Assembly (NCBI GenBank): GCA_964459305.1
Contig: CAYWNA010000069.1
Location: 1 to 54,072, forward strand
Reading direction: 5' to 3'
Length of the DNA stretch: 54,072 bases
DNA from: CAYWNA01 sp964459305
Lineage (GTDB): Bacteria > Planctomycetota > Planctomycetia > Pirellulales > Pirellulaceae
Shown here: positions 35,664 through 44,900 of the stretch, piece by piece
Numbering within the stretch: the stretch's first letter is position 1
Layout of the letters: each line of letters begins with the position of its first letter
Notes under the pieces: model-generated
What the model was told of the DNA's origin: nothing
The model's input: the letters and a program-made list of their open reading frames with translations, nothing else
The model's database searches: none
Program-made: the position numbers and the translations under genes

Positions 35664-36812
35664 TCATTTCAGATCGACCGTAACTCCGTCATTGCGAACG
35701 GCCAACCGCAACAGCACGGTGAGATCGGTGAATGCCGTCACAGCGTGTACGGACCCGTCGGCGAACGCGAACTGGCAACTGGTGTAGTGCGGCGACTGCA
35801 GCGGGTTATTATGCCCCATCACCTCAGCGCATCCTGGCAATGCGGCCTCGCCTGCCGAAGCCAAGACGCAAATCCGCTGGGGCCTCATGCGGACAGTGGT
35901 CAAGTTGAAGAGCAAATCCGTCTTCCAGCGACCAGGCCGTCCGCCGGACGCGGCAGGACCGACTGGATCGACAGCAGTCGTACCCGAAAGCCAACCACCG
36001 GGATTCACGTCCGTTTTCGTGTTCCAGCCAGAATCGCCATGGAACTTGGTACGAACGGTCGCGTCAACACTTCCAAGCCAGCCTGACTGTTCTCCAACGA
36101 TCATCGTGTGTGAGAGACCGTCCTCGCAATCGGAGATCCGTATGTGTTCCATCGGCGGCAGCAAACCGCTGGACGTGACAATGGAGCCATTCGGCCCCGT
36201 GCCTTTCTTATCATTGACGTAGATGTCGCGCGAATGAGGTTTGGACGGACAGAGATTGTAGTCCGCCGAGTCGGGATCGATGTCGCAACCGCCCGCGATC
36301 CCCACGTAAGATGGCATTGTAATGAAGCGACTATCTTGAAAATCCCCATACTCCATCACAGGTAGGAAACTGGATGGGCAACGCATGTAGTCGGGAACAA
36401 TCTTCCTGAGCGATGTCTGTATGTGATCCGGTTCCGTATTCGGCATGCTCGCATAGGTAAACTCAATGCCCCCCGGCTCGTAACCGGCGGTCTGCGTTCG
36501 CGAAATTCTGTCGTAGATGATCCGCTGCTCACAATACGGCAGAATTGCGTACCACCACGACGGACCGATCCGGGGGTTCTTCCGATCGCCCGCATGCATC
36601 GCGCCCATAGGGTACATTCCGTAAATGTCGTGGTAGGTCTGCAGGCCGAACGAGATGTTCTTGAGGTTGCGGGTGCAGTCTGTTCGTCGCATCGATTCGT
36701 GACGACTGGAATGACACGCAGGTAGGAGCAGGGCAACCATTGCCGCGACGCACATCACCGAAGCCAGCACTTCGACAGGTCTTATGCGCCCATGTCCGGT
36801 CGCCGTCTCCAT
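35664..36812 (-). CDS. DUF1559 prepilin-like protein with altered processing site
   Basis: 382 residues. The N-terminal helix (VEVLASVMCVAAMVALLLPA) and the following CTRNLKNISFGLQTYHDIYGMYPMG match the DUF1559 family, and the family's end motif appears as CQFAFADGSVHAV. The usual G-FTLIEL prepilin peptidase site is changed to GRIRPVEVL: the +5 Glu is kept but Gly at -1 is replaced. The family forms pseudopilin-like envelope proteins and is massively expanded in planctomycetes. AAGGAGG lies 7 nt before the ATG and overlaps the region just after the upstream gene's stop, so it is probably the second gene of the GH106-like unit. Confidence 0.8.
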   Translation of the reverse strand: METATGHGRIRPVEVLASVMCVAAMVALLLPACHSSRHESMRRTDCTRNLKNISFGLQTYHDIYGMYPMGAMHAGDRKNPRIGPSWWYAILPYCEQRIIYDRISRTQTAGYEPGGIEFTYASMPNTEPDHIQTSLRKIVPDYMRCPSSFLPVMEYGDFQDSRFITMPSYVGIAGGCDIDPDSADYNLCPSKPHSRDIYVNDKKGTGPNGSIVTSSGLLPPMEHIRISDCEDGLSHTMIVGEQSGWLGSVDATVRTKFHGDSGWNTKTDVNPGGWLSGTTAVDPVGPAASGGRPGRWKTDLLFNLTTVRMRPQRICVLASAGEAALPGCAEVMGHNNPLQSPHYTSCQFAFADGSVHAVTAFTDLTVLLRLAVRNDGVTVDLK

Positions 36813-36824
36813 CGTATCGCCTCC

Positions 36825-39800
36825 TTAACGCCGCTTCTCCAAAGCGTGGCCACTGGCATCTGGATCGTTGATCCCCTCGCCACCCAGTACGGCTTTCGCA
36901 GCCGTCAATGTCACCGGCCCCAGCAGGCCGGAGGGCAGGAGGGGTGAGTCTTTTGTGAATTTGGTGATGTTCGTGCTGGTTCGCTGCTGATCGGGCGGCA
37001 GGTGTTGGTCACCGATCAGGCGATTGGGCCAGAGGTTGACGACCTTGATTTCTAATTGATTGTCCGTCGGGCGGACGGCGTCGGTGATGTCGACGCGGAA
37101 GGGTTCGGTCCAGACCGTACCGAGGTTGTGCCCGTTCAGATGCACTTCGGCCAAGTTGCGGACGTCGCCGAGATCGAGGAACAGCCGAGGCGGCGTGCTG
37201 GATGCTGGTTCCTGGATGCTTGATTCTGGATGCTGGATATTGAAGACGATTCGATATGTCGCGGTGCCTGAGTAGTACCGGATGCCGTCGTCGGGATGGG
37301 TGGACCAGTCTTGCAGCTGGTCGAAGGTCGCGCTCGTCGGCCCGCCCCACTTTGGATCAAACGAGACTTGCCAAGGCCCGGTGATTTCCGAGATCGTCTG
37401 CAACTCCGGGAAGTCCTTCTTCTCTCTGGACGCTTGGCCTTCGACGCTCGTCTCTCTCCGGAACACCACAAAGAAGCTCTGATTCGGGGCAAACCGCATT
37501 GGAACGACCGTCCGTCGATCATCTCGCCGGCATTGGTTCAAATCGCGTATCTGGCCGGTCAGGGGATCCCACAGTTCCGGCTGCCGATCCGTGATACGGA
37601 AGGAACAGTCCGCGGAGTCCCAGCGGTCGAGGCGGTTTGCGACGAAGTAGATGTCGGCCTCGTCTGTCGCACGATGGATGAAATCCAGGAACGTGTCGTC
37701 GTCGGGAAAAGGGGTCAGGACCCTTTTGCCGGAACGGCCCGCAGGGTGCTTAGCACAAAAGGGTCCTGACCCCTTTTCCCTGGTGTACGTGAAATCGAGG
37801 CCGATGTGGTCTTCTTCAAGAACCTGCCGGGCCGTCTTCCCCCAGACGACGCGTCCTTTGCCGTAGCGGTTCTCCGTGATCTCGTCGCCGTCGCACTCGC
37901 CCCAGAGGCTTTGCGTCAGCTTTCGGAAGCGTGTATCGCCGTCCGGGTATTCGGCAAGCCCCAGCGGCTTCTGCGGGCGGCGGCCGACCAGTGTCATACC
38001 GGCTTCGACCAGGTCGGCGAGGTGCTCGATTGTCTCCAGGCGGATCGCATCGTGGTCGGGCAACACGAGCAGCCGATAGCTCATCCCGTCGGGCAATACG
38101 ATGCGGCCTTTGTCCACCGCGGCGCGCGATAGCAGGGCTTCTGCGTTGATGACGTCGTAGTCGTAGCCGGGCAGCACACCGGCCGGGTCGTCGCGTTTCA
38201 GTCGCACGAAGGCCGGGATGTTTTCGCCGTAGAAATACAGCACGTCGGCGACGAACAGACCTTGCTGAAGCAAGAAATGGCAACGATTCATGTACTCGAA
38301 GAACGCCCCGGCCTGGTCCCACCAGGTGACGTTTGGGTTGATATGCGTCCCGGCAAAGTACGCTTGACCCGGCATGCCCATCTCCGGCGGCGAGCAATCG
38401 AACGTGTGCAGCATCGTCACGTTCAGGCCTTCGCAGGCGGCGCGATCGAACACCGGCTTGAGGTCGCGTGGGTCCCTCTCCCATTGCGGACCAATCGTTG
38501 TGAATGCCTCGGCCAGCATGAGTCGTTTTCCGTAAACGTGGGCCGCAGAAGCCGACTGTTTGACAAACAGACGCTGCCAATCCTCGACGCGATGCGTCTT
38601 CGAGCGGGCCCAGAACTCACCCATGGGAACGTCGTTTCGGCCCAGGCATTTCAGGGCGTCGATCGGCGCGGCATGAGGCCCGCCCGACTCGGGGTGAATA
38701 CCCAGGTTGCAGCGATGGGCGTATTCGGAGAACGTCCCGTATTTGCATTCGGCGATCAAGTCGGCCAACGTTCGTCGGAAGTCGTTGAGAAACCGCGTCG
38801 AGACCTCCCGGCTCTCGACCACGTGGCCCGCCAGCACCGGCAACCAGCGAGTCATGTCGTAGCCACGCAGCCGGCGAAATTGCCGAGGCATGTCGGCCGT
38901 CCAGTTCACCGGGCCCAGTTCCCAACTGTCGGTGTGCAGAAAACGCAACGATCGCCCGACGTACGGCTTGGCCTCTTCGAGAATGGGCTCCATGATGCTC
39001 TGCCAGTACTGCTCAAACGCGTTGCGGTCCAGATAGTCGATGGCCAGACCGCCGCCGTTTTCGCTGTGGGTCGATACGTGCGAACCGCTGAGCGTGTAGC
39101 CGAATCGCAAGACCTTCCATCGGCCCGGCGGAGCGTCCCAATTCAGCGTGCCCTTATCGTCTAGTTGGCCCGTAAGAACAATGACGTCCTCGAGCCGGCA
39201 CGTCGGATCGCCGGGCTGGGCTGGAGCCGCTTTCAACAGGTGCCAAGCTTGCGTGGCCGTGAAACTGCCGGGATAGCGGAAGTAAGCCTTCTGGGCGAAA
39301 TCCTGGATGCGACCGGCCGCCTGCTGAGGCGGCGTCAGGAGCTTTTCGCCCGCCATCAACGCCAACTCGACCACCTGGACGTTGCGAGGCCGCTCCGGAA
39401 ACCGCGGATCGAACGCGTCCAGAAGCACCAGACGGAAACGGTCACCTGTGGTTTTCGGAAAAGTAACCGTCTTGGCCTCCCGGACCGTCATGGAGAACTC
39501 GGCCAGCGTCTCGAATTCACCTTGGCCGACCGCCACTTCGAGCCGGCACTGTTTCGGGCCGTAGCCTGGCCTGGGGACAACGATCATCCGGTCTGCCTCG
39601 ACAGGCCGCTCGAATCGCAATTCGAGCCATTGGGGCCGTTGCGGCGTGGGGCCTTGCCCGCTCTGGAACCCGCGGGACACCCAAAACGTCTCTTGATCCC
39701 CGTCGATCGCCCGTTCTGCCGGGAAATTGTCCTGCGACGAGCCGGACCCGGCCGACACGTGGTAGGCGACGGACTGTTCGTTCCGCGCGGGCAGGGGAAA

Positions 39801-40403
39801 AGCCACGACGGCCACGTCGCGATAGAAACCGTCCCGGGTCGTTGGCACCGGCAAGCTGACGGACACGGACTTACCGCCGCGCACTTCGAATTGTGCCGAG
39901 CTAATGCGCTTCGCCGAGTCTTCCGGCGCGACAGTCGGACCTCCCAGGTTCCATCCGCTTTGGATGTTGAAGCCCAACTCCAGCTCCAACCGATCCGCCT
40001 CGGCCAGAGCATGGACGAACAACTTGCGCCACTCGGGCGATGCGAAGTCGGGACCGTGCGGCACTTGCCGGTTCCCGCGCTGGTTTGCACCGCCGGCATC
40101 AATGACATTCGCCCCACCGATACCTTTCGCCTTCATCTCCTCAAGGTCACGGGTAATCGCCGCTTTGGTCACGTTGCCATTCAGCCACCACCACCAAACC
40201 CGTGTCCTCGCCATCCGCGGCGGATCCGCCCAGCCCTGTTCGAGGCCCATCGTGGCCTCGCGCGACGATTGGAGTTCGATTCTCACCGGCTTTGGTGGTT
40301 GCGCGACAAGCCGCGTGCTGACCGCCAAGGCCGTGACGATCGCCAGAACCCAAACAGGAGAATGTGAGACAGGAAGATGAACATTTTGTTTTTGGCAAGT
40401 CAT
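36825..40403 (-). CDS. Secreted GH106-like glycosidase (alpha-L-rhamnosidase type), repeat-invaded
   Basis: 1192 residues from ATG 40403, preceded by GGAGG with 8-nt spacing; ATG 40418 is less likely. Signal segment VWVLAIVTALAVSTRLVAQ. The N-terminal barrel start ARTRVWWWWLNGNVTKAAITRDLEEMKAKGIGGANV, the HTDSWELGP motif (candidate acid/base Glu) and a C-terminal GH2-type sugar-binding domain (LFLDLGDVRNLAEVHLNGHNLGTVWTEP) match GH106-type enzymes. Three repeats lie within its frame: a palindrome at the leader, a 77-bp palindrome (residues KGSGPFC...RVLTPF) and six heptamers (SIQHPESSIQEPASS). All keep the frame, so the protein is probably still made. Followed 12 bp later by the DUF1559 gene. 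Confidence 0.8.
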   Translation of the reverse strand: MTCQKQNVHLPVSHSPVWVLAIVTALAVSTRLVAQPPKPVRIELQSSREATMGLEQGWADPPRMARTRVWWWWLNGNVTKAAITRDLEEMKAKGIGGANVIDAGGANQRGNRQVPHGPDFASPEWRKLFVHALAEADRLELELGFNIQSGWNLGGPTVAPEDSAKRISSAQFEVRGGKSVSVSLPVPTTRDGFYRDVAVVAFPLPARNEQSVAYHVSAGSGSSQDNFPAERAIDGDQETFWVSRGFQSGQGPTPQRPQWLELRFERPVEADRMIVVPRPGYGPKQCRLEVAVGQGEFETLAEFSMTVREAKTVTFPKTTGDRFRLVLLDAFDPRFPERPRNVQVVELALMAGEKLLTPPQQAAGRIQDFAQKAYFRYPGSFTATQAWHLLKAAPAQPGDPTCRLEDVIVLTGQLDDKGTLNWDAPPGRWKVLRFGYTLSGSHVSTHSENGGGLAIDYLDRNAFEQYWQSIMEPILEEAKPYVGRSLRFLHTDSWELGPVNWTADMPRQFRRLRGYDMTRWLPVLAGHVVESREVSTRFLNDFRRTLADLIAECKYGTFSEYAHRCNLGIHPESGGPHAAPIDALKCLGRNDVPMGEFWARSKTHRVEDWQRLFVKQSASAAHVYGKRLMLAEAFTTIGPQWERDPRDLKPVFDRAACEGLNVTMLHTFDCSPPEMGMPGQAYFAGTHINPNVTWWDQAGAFFEYMNRCHFLLQQGLFVADVLYFYGENIPAFVRLKRDDPAGVLPGYDYDVINAEALLSRAAVDKGRIVLPDGMSYRLLVLPDHDAIRLETIEHLADLVEAGMTLVGRRPQKPLGLAEYPDGDTRFRKLTQSLWGECDGDEITENRYGKGRVVWGKTARQVLEEDHIGLDFTYTREKGSGPFCAKHPAGRSGKRVLTPFPDDDTFLDFIHRATDEADIYFVANRLDRWDSADCSFRITDRQPELWDPLTGQIRDLNQCRRDDRRTVVPMRFAPNQSFFVVFRRETSVEGQASREKKDFPELQTISEITGPWQVSFDPKWGGPTSATFDQLQDWSTHPDDGIRYYSGTATYRIVFNIQHPESSIQEPASSTPPRLFLDLGDVRNLAEVHLNGHNLGTVWTEPFRVDITDAVRPTDNQLEIKVVNLWPNRLIGDQHLPPDQQRTSTNITKFTKDSPLLPSGLLGPVTLTAAKAVLGGEGINDPDASGHALEKRR
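37196..37237. repeat. Six tandem heptamers (TGCTGGA type) inside CDS
   Basis: TGCTGGA, TGCTGGT, TCCTGGA, TGCTTGA, TTCTGGA, TGCTGGA follow one another without a gap: 42 bp, a multiple of 21, so the frame of the GH106-like gene is preserved. They encode an imperfect seven-residue peptide repeat (IQHPESS, IQEPASS). Confidence 0.85.
37704..37780. repeat. 77-bp palindrome inserted in the mature part of the GH106-like CDS
   Basis: The arms 37704-37728 (GGGAAAAGGGGTCAGG...) and 37756-37780 are exact 25-bp reverse complements around a 27-nt spacer. Read on the gene's strand they give EKGSGPF ... RVLTPF between the segments LDFTYT and DDDTFLDFIHR. That loop position is where the chain can tolerate extra residues. 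Confidence 0.92.
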
Positions 40404-40432
40404 TCTCCTGTCCTCCATCTTCTTGTTCTGGG
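40353..40432. repeat. Imperfect palindrome at the GH106-like start
   Basis: AACAGGAGAATG and ACAGGAAGATG on the left are mirrored by CATTCTCCTGT and CATCTTCTTGTT on the right. The repeat contributes the start codon, the ribosome site and the first dozen residues (TCQKQNVHLPV) ahead of the signal peptide. Confidence 0.65.
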
Positions 40433-40551
40433 AATCACTCGCCTCTTCACTGTGTCACGCCGACGGTGTACTCGTCCAAAAGGCGGCGGTGAATCCAACA
40501 CCGGTCGATTGTCACAGGCCACGGGTGCCGGCTGGCTGATCTCGCGGTAGC

Positions 40552-41100
40552 TCACGCCTCCGGCTCGCCGGATTCCCCAGCGGATGCCGCCACGGCGACG
40601 GTTTGTCGGGCCTTCTTGCGGGCGGCCTTGGCTTGCTGTTTCTCGTACAACTCCCGAATCCAAACCTTCACCGGCGCTTTCCAAGGCTGGCTGGGACTGG
40701 GGATGTTTTTCATCAGACTACGTGGATTCAATCCAAGTTCCTTGGCCTTGCGGACGTCTTCCATGTTGAGCCGGCAAAGCGTCTTGGCCTTCGCCCACGC
40801 CGGGTCGTGTTTCACTTTCTTCTTTTTTTTCTTTGCGGGCGGGTCGATCAGACCGGCTTCTACAGCAGCCTTGTTGGCATTCAGTTTTTCCTTCCATTTG
40901 CGGTGGATGCCCCGGATTCGATCCGCCGTGGAGACGTTCTGGTCAAACGTGCTGTCGGCCAGTTTCTCTTTTAGCTGCTCCAAAGGACAGCCCATGCTGC
41001 GGGCGACTTGAAGTTCTTCGTCGGTCAGTTGATGTTCCTGCTGAAAACCGGCCCACGCTGCCGCCTGTTTCTTCCGCCGTTTTTGTTTCATCGAACCCAT
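40552..41100 (-). CDS. Small basic protein with two repeated helical modules
   Basis: 182 residues from ATG 41100 (41091 is also possible). No signal or membrane span. Two modules share one pattern: LTDEELQVARSMGCPLEQLKEKL near the start and LNMEDVRKAKELGLNPRSLMKNI near the end, the latter followed by PSPSQPWKAPVKVWIRELYEKQ. A run of six lysines sits between them. The basic charge and helix pairs suggest nucleic-acid or ribosome contact, but I know no function. It stands between the GH106-like gene and the toxin-antitoxin pair. Longer readings up to 41166 add nothing conserved. Confidence 0.65.
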   Translation of the reverse strand: MGSMKQKRRKKQAAAWAGFQQEHQLTDEELQVARSMGCPLEQLKEKLADSTFDQNVSTADRIRGIHRKWKEKLNANKAAVEAGLIDPPAKKKKKKVKHDPAWAKAKTLCRLNMEDVRKAKELGLNPRSLMKNIPSPSQPWKAPVKVWIRELYEKQQAKAARKKARQTVAVAASAGESGEPEA

Positions 41101-41205
41101 GTTGCATACCATTTCGACTGTTGCGAGAACAAAGTGAAATGATATCAAATCGATGCAGCTCGCCAACCACGTTACCGCCCGGTCCCCTGGCAGGCACCAT
41201 GGATG

Positions 41206-41559
41206 TCACCCCTCGGCGACGACGGCGATCTCGATCCGGTGACCTATCGCGCGGGCATATCGGCGCAGCGTTTCGATCGTGGGATTGGGGCCATCCATGT
41301 TTTCCAGGCGGGAAAGGTTGCCAACGGTCATTCCGGTCCGCTCAGCCAGATCCGTCAGGGAAATGCCAAGTTGCTCGCGAATTGCCTTAAGTTCCGACAC
41401 GGTGGCGCTCAATTCGCGTCGTTCGCGCAGCAATTCACGTCCGATCGCCTTGTTGGCCTCCATCCCGGCTCGTTCTTCCTCCAGCGTCTCACGGTACCGC
41501 TCTCGCTCTTTGTCAGTGGCCTTACGGACAATTCGGCGACCGATCCGCTTCCTTTCCAT
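41206..41559 (-). CDS. XRE-family antitoxin / repressor
   Basis: 117 residues. A charged N-terminal helix region precedes an HTH (about 55-112: LKAIREQLGISLTDLAERTGMTVGNLSRLENMDGPNPTIETLRRYARAIG) of the Cro/XRE kind with the usual HigA-like tail RIEIAVVAEG. It begins 3 bp after the stop of the putative toxin, with GGAGG located in the toxin's end, so the two are made together. It should bind and neutralise the toxin and repress the pair through the operator at 41828-41847. Confidence 0.85.
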   Translation of the reverse strand: MERKRIGRRIVRKATDKERERYRETLEEERAGMEANKAIGRELLRERRELSATVSELKAIREQLGISLTDLAERTGMTVGNLSRLENMDGPNPTIETLRRYARAIGHRIEIAVVAEG

Positions 41560-41562
41560 TGC

Positions 41563-41811
41563 TCAGTCCTCCACTTCATACGCCGTTACCGGATACACCG
41601 TCACGTCATCAATCCATTCGAACACCACAGCGATGTAGCGCCCGTCGGGCGTGTAGCCAAAGCGCATGGGACGTCCACTGCTTTGGCTGGCCCTTTCTTC
41701 CTCGAAGTTTTCGATCACGTACTCGACGTCTTCGGGCGCGACATCGTGTTCGGCGATGTGTTCGATGTTGCCCTCGATTCCCTCCAACCACAAGTAGTCG
41801 AACCACACCAT
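41563..41811 (-). CDS. Putative type II toxin (BrnT/DUF4258-like)
   Basis: 82 residues: HIAEHDVAPEDVEYVIENFEEE followed by SQSSGRPMRFGYTPDGRYIAVVFEWIDDVTVYPVTAYEV, the pattern of the small BrnT/RelE-fold toxins that act as ribonucleases. The toxin-first order with a downstream XRE gene is like higBA/brnTA. GAGGA lies 5 nt before the ATG. Assignment rests on size, motif pattern and partner; toxicity is not shown. It shares no sequence with the metabolic genes around it and may be a recent arrival. Confidence 0.75.
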   Translation of the reverse strand: MVWFDYLWLEGIEGNIEHIAEHDVAPEDVEYVIENFEEERASQSSGRPMRFGYTPDGRYIAVVFEWIDDVTVYPVTAYEVED

Positions 41812-41827
41812 TTTCGTCCTCGCTGCA

Positions 41828-41847
41828 ACTTATCATTTATGATAAGT
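41828..41847. promoter_or_regulatory. Palindromic operator of the toxin-antitoxin pair
   Basis: A perfect inverted repeat ACTTATCA-TTTA-TGATAAGT lies 17 bp before the toxin ATG in an AT-rich patch. TTATCATT and TATGAT could double as promoter elements. The position and symmetry fit autorepression by the XRE protein. Confidence 0.75.
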
Positions 41848-41936
41848 GTTTCGCGAGAGTTTTCCAAGATGTAAATGTCAGAACGGCCAATGAGACAAGC
41901 TTCCCTGCGGCATTGTTCACGGGCGGCCCCACCGCC

Positions 41937-44900
41937 TTATTGAGTCATGCTGTCAAAGCACAGGATCTCATTGTCGTCGGTGCTGAAATAGATCTTGCCG
42001 CTTGCCACAATCATACCATCCACGATTGGCGGAGCGGGCAGCGTTTGATCGTGCAAGAGTTCGCCATTGGCGGCAGAGAAGATATAGAGAACGCCCATCG
42101 AGCGGCCATCCATGACGGCGACCGCGTCATCCACCGAGCGGTCCGGTTGGCCGGCCACGAGCAGTTCTTCTGCTGCCAGTACGGTGGCTCGGGCGTGGAT
42201 CGGCATCTGCTGCTGCCAGCGAAACGATTCGCGAGGGATGGAGAAATCCCATCGCGCGCCATTGCCGCGGATGGCTGCCTCGACCGTATGATTTGTGGGA
42301 ATACTGCTAGCCACCGCATGATCCATGGCGAATACCAGTGTACCGTCGGCCGGGTGGTAACGCGGGCTCTTCCAGCCCCTGCCATAGTGGATGCGGCAGC
42401 CAAAGACGGCCTGATCGTTCGCCGCAAGTTGCTGGGCCCGCAACGGCGAGTAACGCCCGGTCCACGTGTCACTGCAAGCTCGATACACGCGTTTGTTGCC
42501 AGCATCGTCGAGGAAACCGGATGTTGCCATCACACGCGCTCCCGTGGCCTGATTGCCCTCGTCTAGAGGATAGAGCGGCGACAGTAGGTTGAGACTCTGG
42601 TCAAACTTCAATTGTCGCATGAAAATGTGCTTGCCATCGCTGACCAGGATGTCTGTCAGTGCGCCTGGGTTGTTGAATGTGTCTTTCACGGTGGTCTGTT
42701 GCGGCTGTTCTGTGTTGATTTGCTGTCGATGAAGGATCTTGCCGCTCATCAGGTCAAGGCCATAGAGATAGATGCCGCTGTCCAAGTAGCTCGAACGTCC
42801 AGCCGTGACGCAGACAACATCATCCTTGACCAGGACGGAACCGTGACAAGGCCAAACGGATTCGACCTGGCCGAAGGCAACCAGACGGCGGTCTGTCGGG
42901 GCGGCTTGAAAACGCCAGGCCAGGGCACCGTCCGCGGCGCGGAGGCAATAAACACAGCCATCCGCGGCCCCGAATACGGCTAAACCAGCGGCGAGGGCCG
43001 GTGGGCTGTCGACGCGACCACCGGCAATGAATGACCAAACGCGGCTGCCGGTTTTGGGGTCCAGGGCGTGGACTGTTCGCGCGTCGATCTCTGAAACCAG
43101 CAATCGACCCGCCGACACGACGGGGCTCGTCACGCGTCCCAAGAACTTTTCCCTCCAACGCTGCTCGAACGGAGCGTTGACGTCACATCTCGTAGTGCTG
43201 TTCCGGGCGGGGTCGTGACGAAACGTGGGCCAGTCTTCTGGATGCTGGTTACTGGTTGCTGGATGCTGGATGTCGTCGTAAGCAGGGCCGCAAGTCAGGC
43301 GCCCGGCGTCGCCGACCGGTTCGGGCTGTTGTTCGGAGTTCAACGCGAGGAAGCCGCGCATGTAGGTTTCGATGCAGCAATTGCAGCCACTCGGTGGCAC
43401 GTAGATCATCCCGTTCGAAGGCAGAATGCCAAGCCGGCAGGCACCGCGCACCCAGTCATGTTTCGTGAATCCGGCCTTGCCGCTGAAATCCATGAACTCG
43501 ATGCCGCGTTTGTTGAACAACGCAAAGCGTTCGGTGGCCTTGGCCGGATAGCAGCGCACGTGGTGGCCGGGGGTAAAGGCGCCCTCAAGTGAAACGGACC
43601 GCTCTGGGGTTCCGGTGTGAAGGTCCAAGCCGACAATTTCATTGCCCCGAGCGGGCCGGACCCAAACCAGGCCATCAGCAATGAAAAACTCGGGCGGAAT
43701 GTAGAAGCAGTTGGCAAAGGTTGGCAGTGTCGCGCCATCCGTCTGCCAGAGCAACGAGCCATCCTGGGCGGATCGAGCCTGGAGCGTGAGTCGGGGGCTC
43801 CACCTCTTATTCTCCGCTTCCGTCGCCGCAACCACGACGCCGTCATGGACCATGAGTTTCGCGGCGGCTCCCGGAGATTCCCAAACAGGATTCCCACTTT
43901 GCAGGTCCACACATGCGAGGCGTTTGTCCGTTGAGTAGAAGAGACGTGTACCGTCGGTGCAAATCAACGAGGGAATGAACTCGCACGGACACCGCCAGAG
44001 CCGATTGCCGGTTTCGGCATCGTAGGCGATCAAAGCGCTGCCCCTGCTTTGGTACTTACGAAGTCGGGCATTCTTGAATGCCTGGTCGCGGCTTGACGGG
44101 GATTCGTCGCCCGGTTGTGCATCGGTTTTCATGATGCCAACAACGAGCGTGCCGCGGTCGAGTAGGATTTCGGCTGCGTCCTCGCTGCCGGCGTAGGTTT
44201 GCAGCTTCTTGCCCGTGGCAGCGTCGATCGCGATGACCGAGCCGTGCAGGCCGTCCGTGACATAGGCGCGGTCTTCGACAGCAACCAGACGACGATGCAG
44301 ATAGATGGGCGCCGTTCCCCATTGCACGTGGCTCGGATACCAATCCGGCAACGTGCGTTTCCAGAGCAAGACGCCATTATGAGCGTCGCGTGCTATCAGC
44401 GAATGCTTTCCGGGGAGACGTTCGTCAATGATACCGATGGGGCCTTCATCCAAGATGTAGAACAAACGTCCGGAAGCGGAAACCAGACCAAACACGGAAG
44501 GCGTCGTATCATGATCGCGCGTCCACAGAGGCGCTTCGATCCACTGCAGTCCTTCCGGGAAGTCCACCTTCGTGTCGCGGGCGACCGGATTATTGTCCGG
44601 TCCGTGCATGAAGTGCGTCCACTGGTCGGTCTCCTCCAGCCATGGCTTGCGAAAAGAGTTAAGGGTTGAGAGTTGAGGGTCGAGATTGATAGCCACACCG
44701 CCTGGGGCGAGAACACGCGTGGTCTCCTCATTTGCCACCTGCCACTTGCCGCTTGTCACCAGCAGATTCACCGAGTTGTCGATGTACGGCAGTCGTTTGC
44801 CGTCCCATTGAGAAACCGAAACCGTGCTTGCCAGACCGGCCTGGTGAATTCGAGTTCTGGCGTCGGCAATCTTGCGGGGATCCTGCGTCAGTCCCTGCAC

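Noticed and set aside
37196..37237. Sequencing or assembly artefact as the cause of heptamers
   Set aside because: The copies differ from each other by point changes and keep the frame, which fits an old genomic repeat better than an artefact.
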